Source: Streptomyces abyssomicinicus (GTDB taxonomy: Bacteria; Actinomycetota; Actinomycetes; Streptomycetales; Streptomycetaceae). Taken from it: a stretch of DNA of 64,000 nt. The notes under the pieces were generated by a model that made no database searches, was not told where the DNA came from, and worked only from the letters and a program-made list of their open reading frames with translations. The stretch lies in contig NZ_BBZI01000012.1 in assembly GCF_008974245.1 (NCBI RefSeq), positions 124,001 to 188,000 of the forward strand, written 5' to 3'. The translations under genes and the position numbers were made by a program. Below are positions 17,179-25,233 of this stretch, piece after piece. Numbering within the stretch: the first letter of the stretch is position 1; each line of letters begins with the position of its first letter.

Positions 17179-18102
17179 CTAGGAGGGGAAGGCCTCCAGC
17201 CCGCGCCCGCTGCGGAACTCGTGCCGCCTGCCGGTCACCGGGTCGGCGAAGCGCAGGAGGCGGGCCAGCAGCTGGAGCGGCCGGGAGAAGTCGCCCGGGG
17301 CGGCGGGCGGGGCCACCTCGGGGTAGAGCGGGTCACCGAGGATCGGCACGCCCAGCGAGCACAGGTGGACGCGCAGCTGGTGCGTCTGCCCCGTCTCCGG
17401 CAGCAGCCGGTAGTGGCCCAGACCGCCGCGCCACCGGATCAGCTCGATCCGGCTCACGGCGTTGGGTTCGCCCTCGGCCTCGCGGGCGGTCAGCGACCCG
17501 CGCTCCTTCACCAGGCGGCTGCGCACCACCCGGGGCAGCTCCAGCGCGGGGTCGTGCGGGGCGACCGCCTCGTACTCCTTGGTGATGCGCCGGTCCCGGA
17601 AGAGCGTCTGGTACGCGCCGCGCTCCTCGGGACGCACCGTGAAGAGGACCAGGCCCGCGGTCAGCCGGTCGAGCCGGTGCGCCGCGGTCAGGGCGGGGAT
17701 GCCGAGGTCCCGCCGCAGCCGGGCCAGCGCCGTCTCGGCGACATGGCGGCCGCGGGGGGTGGTCGCCAGGAAGTGCGGCTTGTCGGCGACCACGATGTGC
17801 TCGTCCTGGTACACGACCTCCACCGGGAACGGCACCGGCTCCTCGGCGGGCAGCTCACGGTGGAACCAGACGTGCAGTCCGGCCCGGTAGGGGGTCCGAG
17901 GGTCGACGGGGCGGCCGTCCGCGCCGACGATCGCCCCGGCGGCGAACATCGCGTCGATCACCCCGGGCCCGGCCGCCAAGCGCGCCCTCAGGTGCTCGCC
18001 CACCGTCGCCCCGGGGCCGCCGGCGGGCAGACGGACGCGCACCGGATCGACCCCGTCGCGCTGCGGCAGCGGGGAGGGCGGGGCGGAGCTTCTGCGGGTC
18101 AT
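17179..18102 (-). CDS. RluA-family pseudouridine synthase
   Basis: RNA-modifying enzyme of 307 aa converting uridine to pseudouridine in rRNA or tRNA. Signature AHRLDRLTAGLVLF has catalytic Asp145. A second conserved stretch, LLPETGQTHQLRVHLCSLG, is typical of RluA/RsuA folds. The N-terminal region has an S4-like character. Target site not predictable. The minus-strand gene ends 27 bp from the convergent helY stop. Confidence 0.9.
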   Translation of the reverse strand: MTRRSSAPPSPLPQRDGVDPVRVRLPAGGPGATVGEHLRARLAAGPGVIDAMFAAGAIVGADGRPVDPRTPYRAGLHVWFHRELPAEEPVPFPVEVVYQDEHIVVADKPHFLATTPRGRHVAETALARLRRDLGIPALTAAHRLDRLTAGLVLFTVRPEERGAYQTLFRDRRITKEYEAVAPHDPALELPRVVRSRLVKERGSLTAREAEGEPNAVSRIELIRWRGGLGHYRLLPETGQTHQLRVHLCSLGVPILGDPLYPEVAPPAAPGDFSRPLQLLARLLRFADPVTGRRHEFRSGRGLEAFPS

Positions 18103-18276
18103 CGGCGCTGCGGGTGCTCGGCGCCGGTGCCGGCGTTGACGTCGGCACCGGCGGTGCGGGTGGTGCGGTCGGGGCGGACGGTGCCGGCGGCGCGGACGCC
18201 TGCGGTGCGGATGCGGCGTGCGCCGCCGGCGGTGCGCAGGGCGGGGACGGTGCGGGCGGTCACCCGGTCGGGTCCG

Positions 18277-19173
18277 TCACGCGGCGGCCGGGGAGAGGGC
18301 GCGCGCGGCGGGCGCCGGCGAGCCGGGGGCCGCGGGGGCCGCGCCCTCCTGCTCGGCCTCGACGGCGGCGTTCCACTCCGGCTTGGCCGCCTGCCAGCGG
18401 TCCTCGGTGTGGCCCAGACGCCAGTAGCCGGAGACCGACAGGTCCTCGCGGGGGACCTGCCGCTCCAGCCGGAGCATCCGGCGCAGCTCCCGCACGAAGG
18501 CCGCCTCGCCGTGCACGAACGCGTGCACCCGGCCCTCGGGCCACTCCAGCGACGCGACGGCCTCCACCAGCAGGGAGCCCACCGGGGCGTCACCACGGTG
18601 CAGCCAGACGATCTCCGCGTCGGTGTCGATCTTCACCTCGTCCTCGGGCCCGGAGACCTCGACGAAGGCCCGCACCTCGGCGCCCGCGGGCAGCGCCTCC
18701 AGGGCCGCCGAGATCGCCGGCAGGGCGCTCTCGTCACCGACCAGCAGGTGCCAGTCCGCCGACGGATCCGGGGCGTAGGCGCCGCCCGGGCCCAGCATCC
18801 TCAGCGTGTCGCCGGGCTGCGCGCGCAGCGCCCAGGGGCCGGCCAGGCCCTCGTCGCCGTGGACCACGAAGTCGACGGTCAGCTCGCGCAGCTCCGGGTC
18901 CCAGGTACGGACCGTGTAGGTGCGGGTGACCGGCCACTGCTCGCGGGGGAACTCCTCGCGGACGCGGGCCATGCTGAACGGCTCGGGGTACTCGACGCCC
19001 TCGGCGGGGAACACCAGCTTGACGTAGTGGTCCGTGCGGGTCCCCGCCTCGAAGCCGGCCAGACCCTCACCGCCGAAGACCACCCGCTGCATGTGCGGCG
19101 TGAGCCGCTGGGTGCGGATCACCCGTCCGAGGTGCGGCTGCGGCGGGCTCTTGCGGACCGGGCGCGCTGTCAT
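18277..19173 (-). CDS. siderophore-interacting protein (ferric-siderophore reductase, ViuB-like)
   Basis: FAD-containing reductase that releases iron from ferric siderophores in the cytoplasm; 298 aa. N-terminal FAD-binding domain with RTYTVRTWDPELRELTVDFV (the RxYT motif binding FAD) and GPWALRAQPGD; NAD(P)H/SIP domain with LLVGDESALPAISAALEAL and the C-terminal SGYWRLGHTED motif typical of the family. The C-terminal 25 residues are Ala/Pro-rich. ATG at 19173 with GGGAGG upstream. An iron box at 19189-19214 implies repression by an IdeR/DmdR1-type regulator when iron is sufficient. Confidence 0.94.
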   Translation of the reverse strand: MTARPVRKSPPQPHLGRVIRTQRLTPHMQRVVFGGEGLAGFEAGTRTDHYVKLVFPAEGVEYPEPFSMARVREEFPREQWPVTRTYTVRTWDPELRELTVDFVVHGDEGLAGPWALRAQPGDTLRMLGPGGAYAPDPSADWHLLVGDESALPAISAALEALPAGAEVRAFVEVSGPEDEVKIDTDAEIVWLHRGDAPVGSLLVEAVASLEWPEGRVHAFVHGEAAFVRELRRMLRLERQVPREDLSVSGYWRLGHTEDRWQAAKPEWNAAVEAEQEGAAPAAPGSPAPAARALSPAAA

Positions 19174-19188
19174 GAGGCCTCCCTGCTA

Positions 19189-19214
19189 GTTAGCTTAGGC
19201 TCCCCTAAGCTAAC
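19189..19214. promoter_or_regulatory. iron box (IdeR/DmdR1 operator)
   Basis: A 26-bp inverted repeat with 11-bp perfect arms (GTTAGCTTAGG at 19189-19199 and its complement at 19204-19214). Positions 19190-19208 closely follow the 19-bp actinobacterial iron-box consensus TTAGGTTAGGCTNACCTAA. It lies 16 bp upstream of the siderophore-interacting protein start, where a repressor would cover the promoter. Confidence 0.88.
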
Positions 19215-19312
19215 ACCGAATCGGCGGCCGTGACTTTGCTCGGGTGGCATGTCCGGTGGCATTTTGTGGCCGAGGGTCCTTGTGGCCACGGGGCCGCGCC
19301 GGCCCTCGTCCG

Positions 19313-20233
19313 TCAGCCCTCCAGGGTGGTCAGGAGACGCTGGAGCGAACCGCCCAGGTTCCAGCGCGCGGCCAGGGCCCGGACCGTCTCCGGGTCGCGC
19401 GGCGCCTTCGGCAGCGTGGTGCCGACCTCGGGGAGCGGCACGTCCGAGGCGACCCGCACCACCTTCGGGGCGACCGCCAGGTACGGCCGGGACTCGTCCA
19501 GCCGGCGGCGCTGCGCCGGGGTGAGGCCGGAGGCGGGGTCGTCCACCGCGGCCATGATCCCAGCCAGGTCCCCGAACCTCTCCAGCAGCTTGGCGGCCGT
19601 CTTCTCGCCGACGCCCGGCACGCCGGGCAGGCCGTCGCTCGGGTCGCCGCGCAGCAGCGCCAGGTCGGCGTACCCGCTGCCGTCCACCCCGTACTTCTCG
19701 CGCAGGGCCGCCTCGTCCATGATCTGCGGGTTGCCGACGCCCTTCACCGGATAGAGCACCCGCACCCCGCGGGCGTCGTCGACCAGCTGGAAGAGGTCGC
19801 GGTCCCCGGTCACGATGTCCACCGCGCCGGTCGCGCGGGCCGTGAAGGTGCCGATCACGTCGTCCGCCTCGTAGCCGGCCACGCCCACCCGGGCGATGCC
19901 CAGCGCGTCCAGCACGGCCTCGATCACCGGGACCTGCGGCGAGAGGGTGTCCGGGACCTCCTCGGCGTCCGGGCCCCCGGTCCGCTCCTCGGCCACCCGG
20001 TGGGCCTTGTAGGAGGGGATCAGCTCCACCCGCCAGGCCGGCCGCCAGTCCGCGTCCATGCACGCCACCAGCGCGTCGGGGCGGTGGTCCTTGACCAGGC
20101 GGTCGATGAAGTCGAGGAGGCCGCGCACGGCGTTCACCGGCATGCCGTCCGGCGCCTTCACCGATTCGGGCATGCCGAAGTAGGCACGGAAATAGAGGGA
20201 AGCGGTGTCGAGAAGCATCAGTCGTCCGGTCAC
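19313..20233 (-). CDS. 5'-3' exonuclease (PolI N-terminal domain-like)
   Basis: Flap/5'-3' exonuclease homologous to the N-terminal domain of DNA polymerase I but without polymerase; 306 aa. Acidic metal sites occur in MLLDTASLYFR, CMDADWRP, YEADDVIGTF and VTGDRDLFQLV; the helix-hairpin-helix DNA-binding stretch is GVPGVGEKTAAKLL. GTG at 20233 (VTGRLMLLD) is chosen as the family N-terminus; the open frame to 20380 adds an unconserved Arg-rich stretch. It shares a 184-bp region with the divergent ABC transporter operon. Confidence 0.9.
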   Translation of the reverse strand: MTGRLMLLDTASLYFRAYFGMPESVKAPDGMPVNAVRGLLDFIDRLVKDHRPDALVACMDADWRPAWRVELIPSYKAHRVAEERTGGPDAEEVPDTLSPQVPVIEAVLDALGIARVGVAGYEADDVIGTFTARATGAVDIVTGDRDLFQLVDDARGVRVLYPVKGVGNPQIMDEAALREKYGVDGSGYADLALLRGDPSDGLPGVPGVGEKTAAKLLERFGDLAGIMAAVDDPASGLTPAQRRRLDESRPYLAVAPKVVRVASDVPLPEVGTTLPKAPRDPETVRALAARWNLGGSLQRLLTTLEG

Positions 20234-20366
20234 GCCTCGCCATCTTGCCGTACCCGTGGTTCGGGCATGTCTCGGGCGGGACACGAATGTGAGCGTGCCG
20301 TGAAGCCGTCCCGGGCGGGCGTTTGCCCCGTGGAGGCCGGGGCAGGTGCGGCTCCTGTCCGCTTCT

Positions 20367-20381
20367 GTTGCATATGCCAAC
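20367..20381. promoter_or_regulatory. small dyad upstream of the betaine transporter operon
   Basis: GTTGCATATGCCAAC, with GTTG/CAAC arms flanking CATATG, lies 37-51 bp before the GTG start of the ABC gene, in an otherwise GC-rich stretch. It could be an operator for osmotic control; no regulator is identified. Confidence 0.3.
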
Positions 20382-20417
20382 GGCGCGGATGTCGAACGGT
20401 AGGACGAGAGGCTGAAC

Positions 20418-21596
20418 GTGTCATCCAGATTGCAGGCCGAGAAGGTCTACAAGGTGTTCGGTGGCAGACCCGAGCAAACGGTGGAACGACTGCGCAAAGG
20501 CGCCGATCGCGAAGAGCTGAGGGCCGACGGCGTCACCGCCGCGGTCATCGACGCCTCCTTCACGGTGGAGCCGGGCGAGATCTTCGTGGTCATGGGCCTG
20601 TCCGGCTCGGGCAAGTCCACGCTCCTGCGCATGCTCAACGGGCTGCTGGAGCCGACCGCGGGCACCGTCAGCTTCGACGGCCAGGACCTGGCCTCGCTCA
20701 CCGCCGCCGAGCTGCGCACCCTGCGCTCGCGGCGCATCAGCATGGTCTTCCAGCACTTCGCGCTCTTCCCCCACCGCACCGTGCTGCAGAACGCCGCCTA
20801 CGGCCTGGAGGTCCAGGGCGTGCCGCGTGCCGAGCGGGAGGAGCGGGCCGCCGAGGCGCTCGCCCTGTGCGGGCTGGAGGGCTGGGAGAAGTCCTGGCCC
20901 GACGAGCTCTCCGGCGGTATGCGCCAGCGCGTCGGACTGGCGCGCGCGCTGGCCACCGACGCCGACCTGCTGCTGATGGACGAGTCCTTCAGCGCCCTCG
21001 ACCCGCTGATCCGCCGCGAGATGCAGGACCAGCTGCTGGAGCTGCAGAAGACGCTGCACAAGACCATCGTCTTCATCACCCACGACCTCAACGAGGCGAT
21101 GCGCCTCGGCGACCGCATCGCCGTGATGCGGGACGGCGAGATCGTGCAGATCGGCACCGCGGAGGACATCCTGGTCCGGCCCTCGGACGAGTACGTCGCC
21201 TCCTTCACCCGGGACGTCGACCGCTCGAAGGTGCTGACCGCGGCTGCCGTGATGGACCGCTCCACCGGTGGCGGCGAGGCCGGCTGCGACTGCCCGACCG
21301 CCACCCCGGACATGCCGTTCGACGAGCTGTGCGCCCTGTGCGCCCGCACGCCGCACGCCGTGGAGGTGGTGGACGCCGAGGGCGCCAGGGTCGGCACGGT
21401 CTCCCAGGAGCGGCTGGTCGCCGTGATCGGCGACGTGGACGCCGACGACGCCGTCGCCGACACGGACGCCGTCGCCGACACGGACGCCGTCGCCGACACG
21501 GACGCCGTCGCCGACACGGACGCCGCCGACGGCGCGGCCAAGGCGCCCGCCGCCTGCGAACGGCATACCACCGGCCCCGAGGGGGTGGCCGCCTGA
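20418..21596 (+). CDS. glycine betaine/proline ABC transporter ATP-binding subunit (ProV/OpuAA)
   Basis: ATPase energising osmoprotectant uptake; 392 aa. Walker A GLSGSGKST at 60-68, Q-loop VFQHFALFPH, signature LSGGM at 164-168, Walker B LLLMDESFSALD, and the ProV-specific MRQRVGLARAL. The CBS-like C-terminal region is unusual: it carries C290, C292, C305 and C308 (CxC-x12-CxxC), then four perfect six-residue repeats (DAVADT, residues 344-367). GTG start at 20418. The stop overlaps the permease start (TGATG), so the two are translationally coupled. Confidence 0.94.
   Translation: MSSRLQAEKVYKVFGGRPEQTVERLRKGADREELRADGVTAAVIDASFTVEPGEIFVVMGLSGSGKSTLLRMLNGLLEPTAGTVSFDGQDLASLTAAELRTLRSRRISMVFQHFALFPHRTVLQNAAYGLEVQGVPRAEREERAAEALALCGLEGWEKSWPDELSGGMRQRVGLARALATDADLLLMDESFSALDPLIRREMQDQLLELQKTLHKTIVFITHDLNEAMRLGDRIAVMRDGEIVQIGTAEDILVRPSDEYVASFTRDVDRSKVLTAAAVMDRSTGGGEAGCDCPTATPDMPFDELCALCARTPHAVEVVDAEGARVGTVSQERLVAVIGDVDADDAVADTDAVADTDAVADTDAVADTDAADGAAKAPAACERHTTGPEGVAA
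21447..21518 (+). repeat. 18-bp tandem repeat in the ATP-binding subunit gene
   Basis: Four perfect copies of GACGCCGTCGCCGACACG encoding DAVADT repeats in the C-terminal tail; a partial fifth copy follows. In frame, so copy-number change would not shift the reading frame. Confidence 0.95.
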
Positions 21597-24226
21597 TGCC
21601 CCGCATCACCTTCGGCGAGTGGGTCAACACCGGGGTCGAATGGCTCCGCGCACACCTGGCCTGGCTCTTCGACTTCTTCAAGACGGTCTTCGCGGGCGCC
21701 TACGACGGCCTGGACGCCGTGCTCCAGGCCCCGGAGCCGCTGCTGCTGATCGGCATCCTCTCGGTGGTCGCCTGGCGGCTGCGCGGCCTGTCGGCCGGCG
21801 TGCTGTCCTTCCTCGGCTTCGTCTTCGTCGACGCGCTCGGCCTGTGGTCCGACTCCATGTCCACGCTGGCGCTGCTGCTGGTGGCCACCGTGATCGCCCT
21901 GGCGGTGGGCGTGCCCGTCGGCATCTGGGCCGCGCGCTCCGACCGGGTGAGCGCCGCGGTGCGCCCGGTGCTGGACTTCATGCAGACGCTGCCGGCCATG
22001 GTCTACCTGATCCCGGCCATCATCTTCTTCGGCACCGGCGCCCCCGCGGGCATCGTCGCCACCCTGATCTTCGCCGTCGCGCCCGCCGTCCGGATGACCG
22101 AGCTGGGCATCCGCCAGGTCGACCCCGAGCTGGTCGAGGCGGCCGAGGCCTTCGGCACCACCCGGCGCAACACGCTGCTGCGGGTCCAGCTGCCGCTGGC
22201 GCTGCCCACCGTGATGGCCGGCGTCAACCAGGTCATCATGCTGGGCCTGTCGATGGCGGCCATCGCCGGCATGGTCGGCACCGGCGGCCTGGGCGGCGCG
22301 GTCAACGAGGCCATCGGCCAGCTCGACGTCGGCCTCGGCGCGGAGGCGGGCCTGTCCATCGTGATCCTCGCGGTCTACCTGGACCGGATGACCAACGCGC
22401 TGGGCCGCGAGCTGTCCCCGCTGGGCCGCCGCGCCGCCGCGGCCGTGCGCACCACGGGCCTCGCCCGGGTCCTGTCCTACCGGCCGCGACCGGTCGTCGC
22501 GGGCGTCGGCGTGATCGCCCTGGCGCTCACCGCCGGACTGCTGGGAGCCGTGGGCGGCGCGGGCAACGCCCCCGCCACGGCCGTCGGCGACGCGGCGGAC
22601 GTCGGCAAGGGCAAGAAGGTCACCATCGGTTACGTGGCCTGGGAGGAGGCCGTCGCCTCCACCTACGTCTGGAAGAACGTCCTGGAGCAGCGCGGCTTCG
22701 ACGTCGAGGTCCAGCAGTACGACGTGGCACCGCTCTACACCGCGCTGGCAGGCGGCGACATCGACTTCCAGACCGACGCCTGGCTGCCCACCACCTCCGG
22801 CCCGTTCCTGAAGAAGCACGGCGGCAAGGTGGAGAACCTGGGCGCCTGGTACGGCCCCACCTCCCTGGAGCTGGCCGTCCCGGCCTACATGGACGGCATC
22901 GACTCCATGGAGGACCTCAAGGGCCGCGCCGACGAGTTCGGCGGGAAGATCACCGGCATCGAGCCCAGCGCGGGCGAGATGGACCTGCTGAAGAACAAGG
23001 TGCTCGGGGCGTACGGCCTGGAGGACGAGTACGAGGTGGTCGACAGCTCGACCCCCGCCATGCTCGCCGAACTCAAGCGCGCCTACGCGGCCGAGGAGCC
23101 GATCGTGACGACCCTGTGGTCGCCGCACTGGGCGTACAACGACTTCGAGCTGAAGAAGCTGAAGGACCCCAAGGACGCCTGGGGCGCCGGCGACAAGATC
23201 CACACGCTGGCCCGCGACGGGTACTCCGAGGAGAACCCGGTCGTCGCCGGCTGGCTGCGCGACTTCACGATGACCGAGAAGCAGCTCACCGGCCTCGAGG
23301 CGGACATCAACGCGGCCGGCAAGGGCAACCAGGACAAGGCCGTCAAGGCCTGGCTGAAGAAGCACCCCGGACTGGTGGACGAGTGGGCCCCGCTGCCCGA
23401 GGGCGCCAAGGGCACCGAGGGCGGCGAGGAGACCGCGCGCCCGCTGGAGGTCGCCTGGTTCCCGTGGGAGGAGGACATCGCCGTCACCCACCTCTGGAAG
23501 CACGTCCTGGAGGACCGCGGCTACACGATGAACCTCAAGCAGATGGACGTCGGCCCCGTCTACACCGGCCTCGCGAGCGGTGACGTCGACCTCAACTTCG
23601 ACGCCTGGCTGCCGCACGCCCAGAGCAACTTCTGGGAGAAGACCAAGGATGACCTCGTCGACCTCGGCAGCTGGTACGAACCCACCTCGCTGGAGATCGC
23701 GGTGCCCTCGTACGTCAAGGGCATCGACTCCATGGAGGACCTGAAGGGCCGCGCCGACGAGTTCGACGGCAGGATCATCGGCATCGAGCCGGGCACCGGC
23801 GAGATGAACCTGTTGAAGAAGGACGTCCTGCCGGCGTACGGGCTGCAGGACGAGTACGAGGTCGTCGACGGCTCCACACCGGCGATGCTGGCCGAACTCA
23901 AGCGTGCCTACGCGGAGAAGAAGCCGGTGGCGGTCACCCTCTGGTCCCCGCACTGGTCCTACGACCAGTACGAGCTGACCAAGCTGGCGGACCCGAAGAA
24001 GGCCTGGGGCGAGGGCAACAGGATCCACACCATCGCCTCGGAGGACTTCCCCGAGCAGTACCCGACGCTCGCCGGATGGATCAAGGGCTTCCGGATGAGC
24101 GAGGAGGAACTGGCCTCCCTGGAGGCGGAGATCGTCCGCCGCGGGCAGGGCAAGGAGTCCGAGGCCGTCGAAGCGTGGCTGAAGGAGCACCCGGACGTTC
24201 CCGGCCGGATGACTCCCGACGCGTGA
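21596..24226 (+). CDS. glycine betaine ABC permease fused to two substrate-binding domains (OpuAB-OpuAC-OpuAC)
   Basis: 876-aa fusion. Residues 1-~330 are a ProW-like permease (about six membrane spans; EAA-type loop ELVEAAEAFGTTRRNTLLRVQLPLALPT). Residues ~340-605 are one extracellular OpuAC-type binding domain (VTIGYVAWEEAVASTYVWKN, DAWLPTTSGPFLKKHGG) and ~615-870 a second one (LEVAWFPWEEDIAVTHLWKH, DAWLPHAQSNFWEKTKDD). Both have the Trp- and Glu-rich betaine-binding motifs and share long matching stretches such as GIDSMEDLKGRADEF, so the second arose by internal duplication. Substrate likely glycine betaine or related compound. Coupled to the ATPase gene; hairpins at 24242-24347 follow. 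Confidence 0.93.
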   Translation: MPRITFGEWVNTGVEWLRAHLAWLFDFFKTVFAGAYDGLDAVLQAPEPLLLIGILSVVAWRLRGLSAGVLSFLGFVFVDALGLWSDSMSTLALLLVATVIALAVGVPVGIWAARSDRVSAAVRPVLDFMQTLPAMVYLIPAIIFFGTGAPAGIVATLIFAVAPAVRMTELGIRQVDPELVEAAEAFGTTRRNTLLRVQLPLALPTVMAGVNQVIMLGLSMAAIAGMVGTGGLGGAVNEAIGQLDVGLGAEAGLSIVILAVYLDRMTNALGRELSPLGRRAAAAVRTTGLARVLSYRPRPVVAGVGVIALALTAGLLGAVGGAGNAPATAVGDAADVGKGKKVTIGYVAWEEAVASTYVWKNVLEQRGFDVEVQQYDVAPLYTALAGGDIDFQTDAWLPTTSGPFLKKHGGKVENLGAWYGPTSLELAVPAYMDGIDSMEDLKGRADEFGGKITGIEPSAGEMDLLKNKVLGAYGLEDEYEVVDSSTPAMLAELKRAYAAEEPIVTTLWSPHWAYNDFELKKLKDPKDAWGAGDKIHTLARDGYSEENPVVAGWLRDFTMTEKQLTGLEADINAAGKGNQDKAVKAWLKKHPGLVDEWAPLPEGAKGTEGGEETARPLEVAWFPWEEDIAVTHLWKHVLEDRGYTMNLKQMDVGPVYTGLASGDVDLNFDAWLPHAQSNFWEKTKDDLVDLGSWYEPTSLEIAVPSYVKGIDSMEDLKGRADEFDGRIIGIEPGTGEMNLLKKDVLPAYGLQDEYEVVDGSTPAMLAELKRAYAEKKPVAVTLWSPHWSYDQYELTKLADPKKAWGEGNRIHTIASEDFPEQYPTLAGWIKGFRMSEEELASLEAEIVRRGQGKESEAVEAWLKEHPDVPGRMTPDA

Positions 24227-24241
24227 CGGCCGCCCGCCCGT

Positions 24242-24279
24242 CGCTCCGCCCCGGTCGCCGTCGCGGCCGGGGCGGAGCG
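24242..24279 (+). terminator. terminator hairpin after the betaine transporter operon
   Basis: Perfect 13-bp arms (CGCTCCGCCCCGG at 24242-24254, complement at 24267-24279) starting 15 bp after the permease stop. A second hairpin lies downstream at 24321-24347. Confidence 0.7.
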
Positions 24280-24320
24280 CGTGCACGGCCCGGGGGGTTC
24301 CGCGTGACGCCCGCCGGGGT

Positions 24321-24347
24321 TCCCGGGCCCGTGTCGCGGGCCCGGGA
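24321..24347 (+). terminator. second hairpin in the 24.2-24.5 kb gap
   Basis: Perfect 11-bp arms (TCCCGGGCCCG at 24321-24331, complement at 24337-24347) with a 5-nt loop. The 313-bp gap between the transporter and XRE-cupin genes otherwise shows no gene; the promoter for the XRE gene presumably lies in 24350-24530. Confidence 0.5.
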
Positions 24348-24539
24348 GGGGATGCGGCCGTCCCGGACGCCGGGCTATGACGTAGGGTGACGGCTCGATG
24401 CGCGCAGTCACGCACCGCCGGAATTTGTTTGGCCGTGGGGGCCGGGGGTCAAGCAGGTTTGGGAAGGACTTCCGGCACCATGGGAGCGTGCGGCGGGTCT
24501 TCAGCGGCGCGCACACGAGTGAGGGAGGGAGCCGGAGCG

Positions 24540-25217
24540 ATGGGTGACCACAAGGAACAGCCCCTGCGGGTGGGGGCGGCCGTCCGGCGGCGCCGTCGTG
24601 CGCTGGAGCTCACCCTCGCCGCGGTGGCCGAGCGGAGCGGCCTGTCGGTGCCTTTCCTCAGCCAGATCGAGAACGAGCGTGCGCGCCCCAGCCACCGGTC
24701 GCTGGAGAAGGTCGCGGACGCCCTGCGGACCACGGCGGTGGAACTGCTGGCGGCGGCGGACCCGGCGTGCAGCGTGGACGTGGTGCGCGGCGAGGGGTTC
24801 GGGGGCGAGGAGCCCCTCGGGGAAGCCCTCGCCCCCGAACCTCTCGCCCCCGAACTCCTCGCCGAGGGGGCCGAGGTGGCCGGGCGGGCAACCGGCTCGT
24901 CCGACGCGCCGGAGACCGCGGGACCGGCGCGGACGCGCACGCTGGTGCGCGGTCACCACCAGATGCACGCCACGGAGTTCAGCGGGGAGTACGACGCGGG
25001 GCGCGAGTTCCAGCACCGCAACGACGAGCTGATGTACGTCGCCGACGGCGCGGTGGAGGTCGAGGCCGAGGGCCGCGCCTACCGGCTGGGGCGCGGGGAC
25101 ACGCTGTACCTCACCGGAGGCGTCCGTCACCGGTGGCGGGCCACCGAGCCGGGGACGCGGGTGGTGGTGGTCGCGGTGGCCGAGCACATCGAGGCGACGC
25201 AGGACCGGGCACGATGA
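24540..25217 (+). CDS. XRE-family regulator with C-terminal cupin domain
   Basis: Transcriptional regulator of 225 aa. N-terminal HTH (LTLAAVAERSGLSVPFLSQI, about residues 24-43) and C-terminal cupin (HQMHATEFSGEYDAG, MYVADGAVEVEAEGRAYRLG, DTLYLTGGVRHRW) as in PuuR/SutR-like regulators that sense small metabolites. The linker is low-complexity, with a Pro-Glu-Ala-Leu repeat (EALAPEPLAPELLAEG). ATG at 24540 follows GGGAGCCGGAG; the frame is open to 24387 but without a ribosome site. Target unknown; possibly the adjacent transporter or itself. Confidence 0.88.
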   Translation: MGDHKEQPLRVGAAVRRRRRALELTLAAVAERSGLSVPFLSQIENERARPSHRSLEKVADALRTTAVELLAAADPACSVDVVRGEGFGGEEPLGEALAPEPLAPELLAEGAEVAGRATGSSDAPETAGPARTRTLVRGHHQMHATEFSGEYDAGREFQHRNDELMYVADGAVEVEAEGRAYRLGRGDTLYLTGGVRHRWRATEPGTRVVVVAVAEHIEATQDRAR

Positions 25218-25233
25218 CGGCCCTGCCCGCGGG

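Noticed and set aside
19244..21595. Upstream extension of the permease-binding protein frame
   Set aside because: The frame is open only because of high GC; it lies antisense to the exonuclease and overlaps the ATPase gene, and gives Arg/Gly/Pro-rich sequence before the real ATG at 21596.
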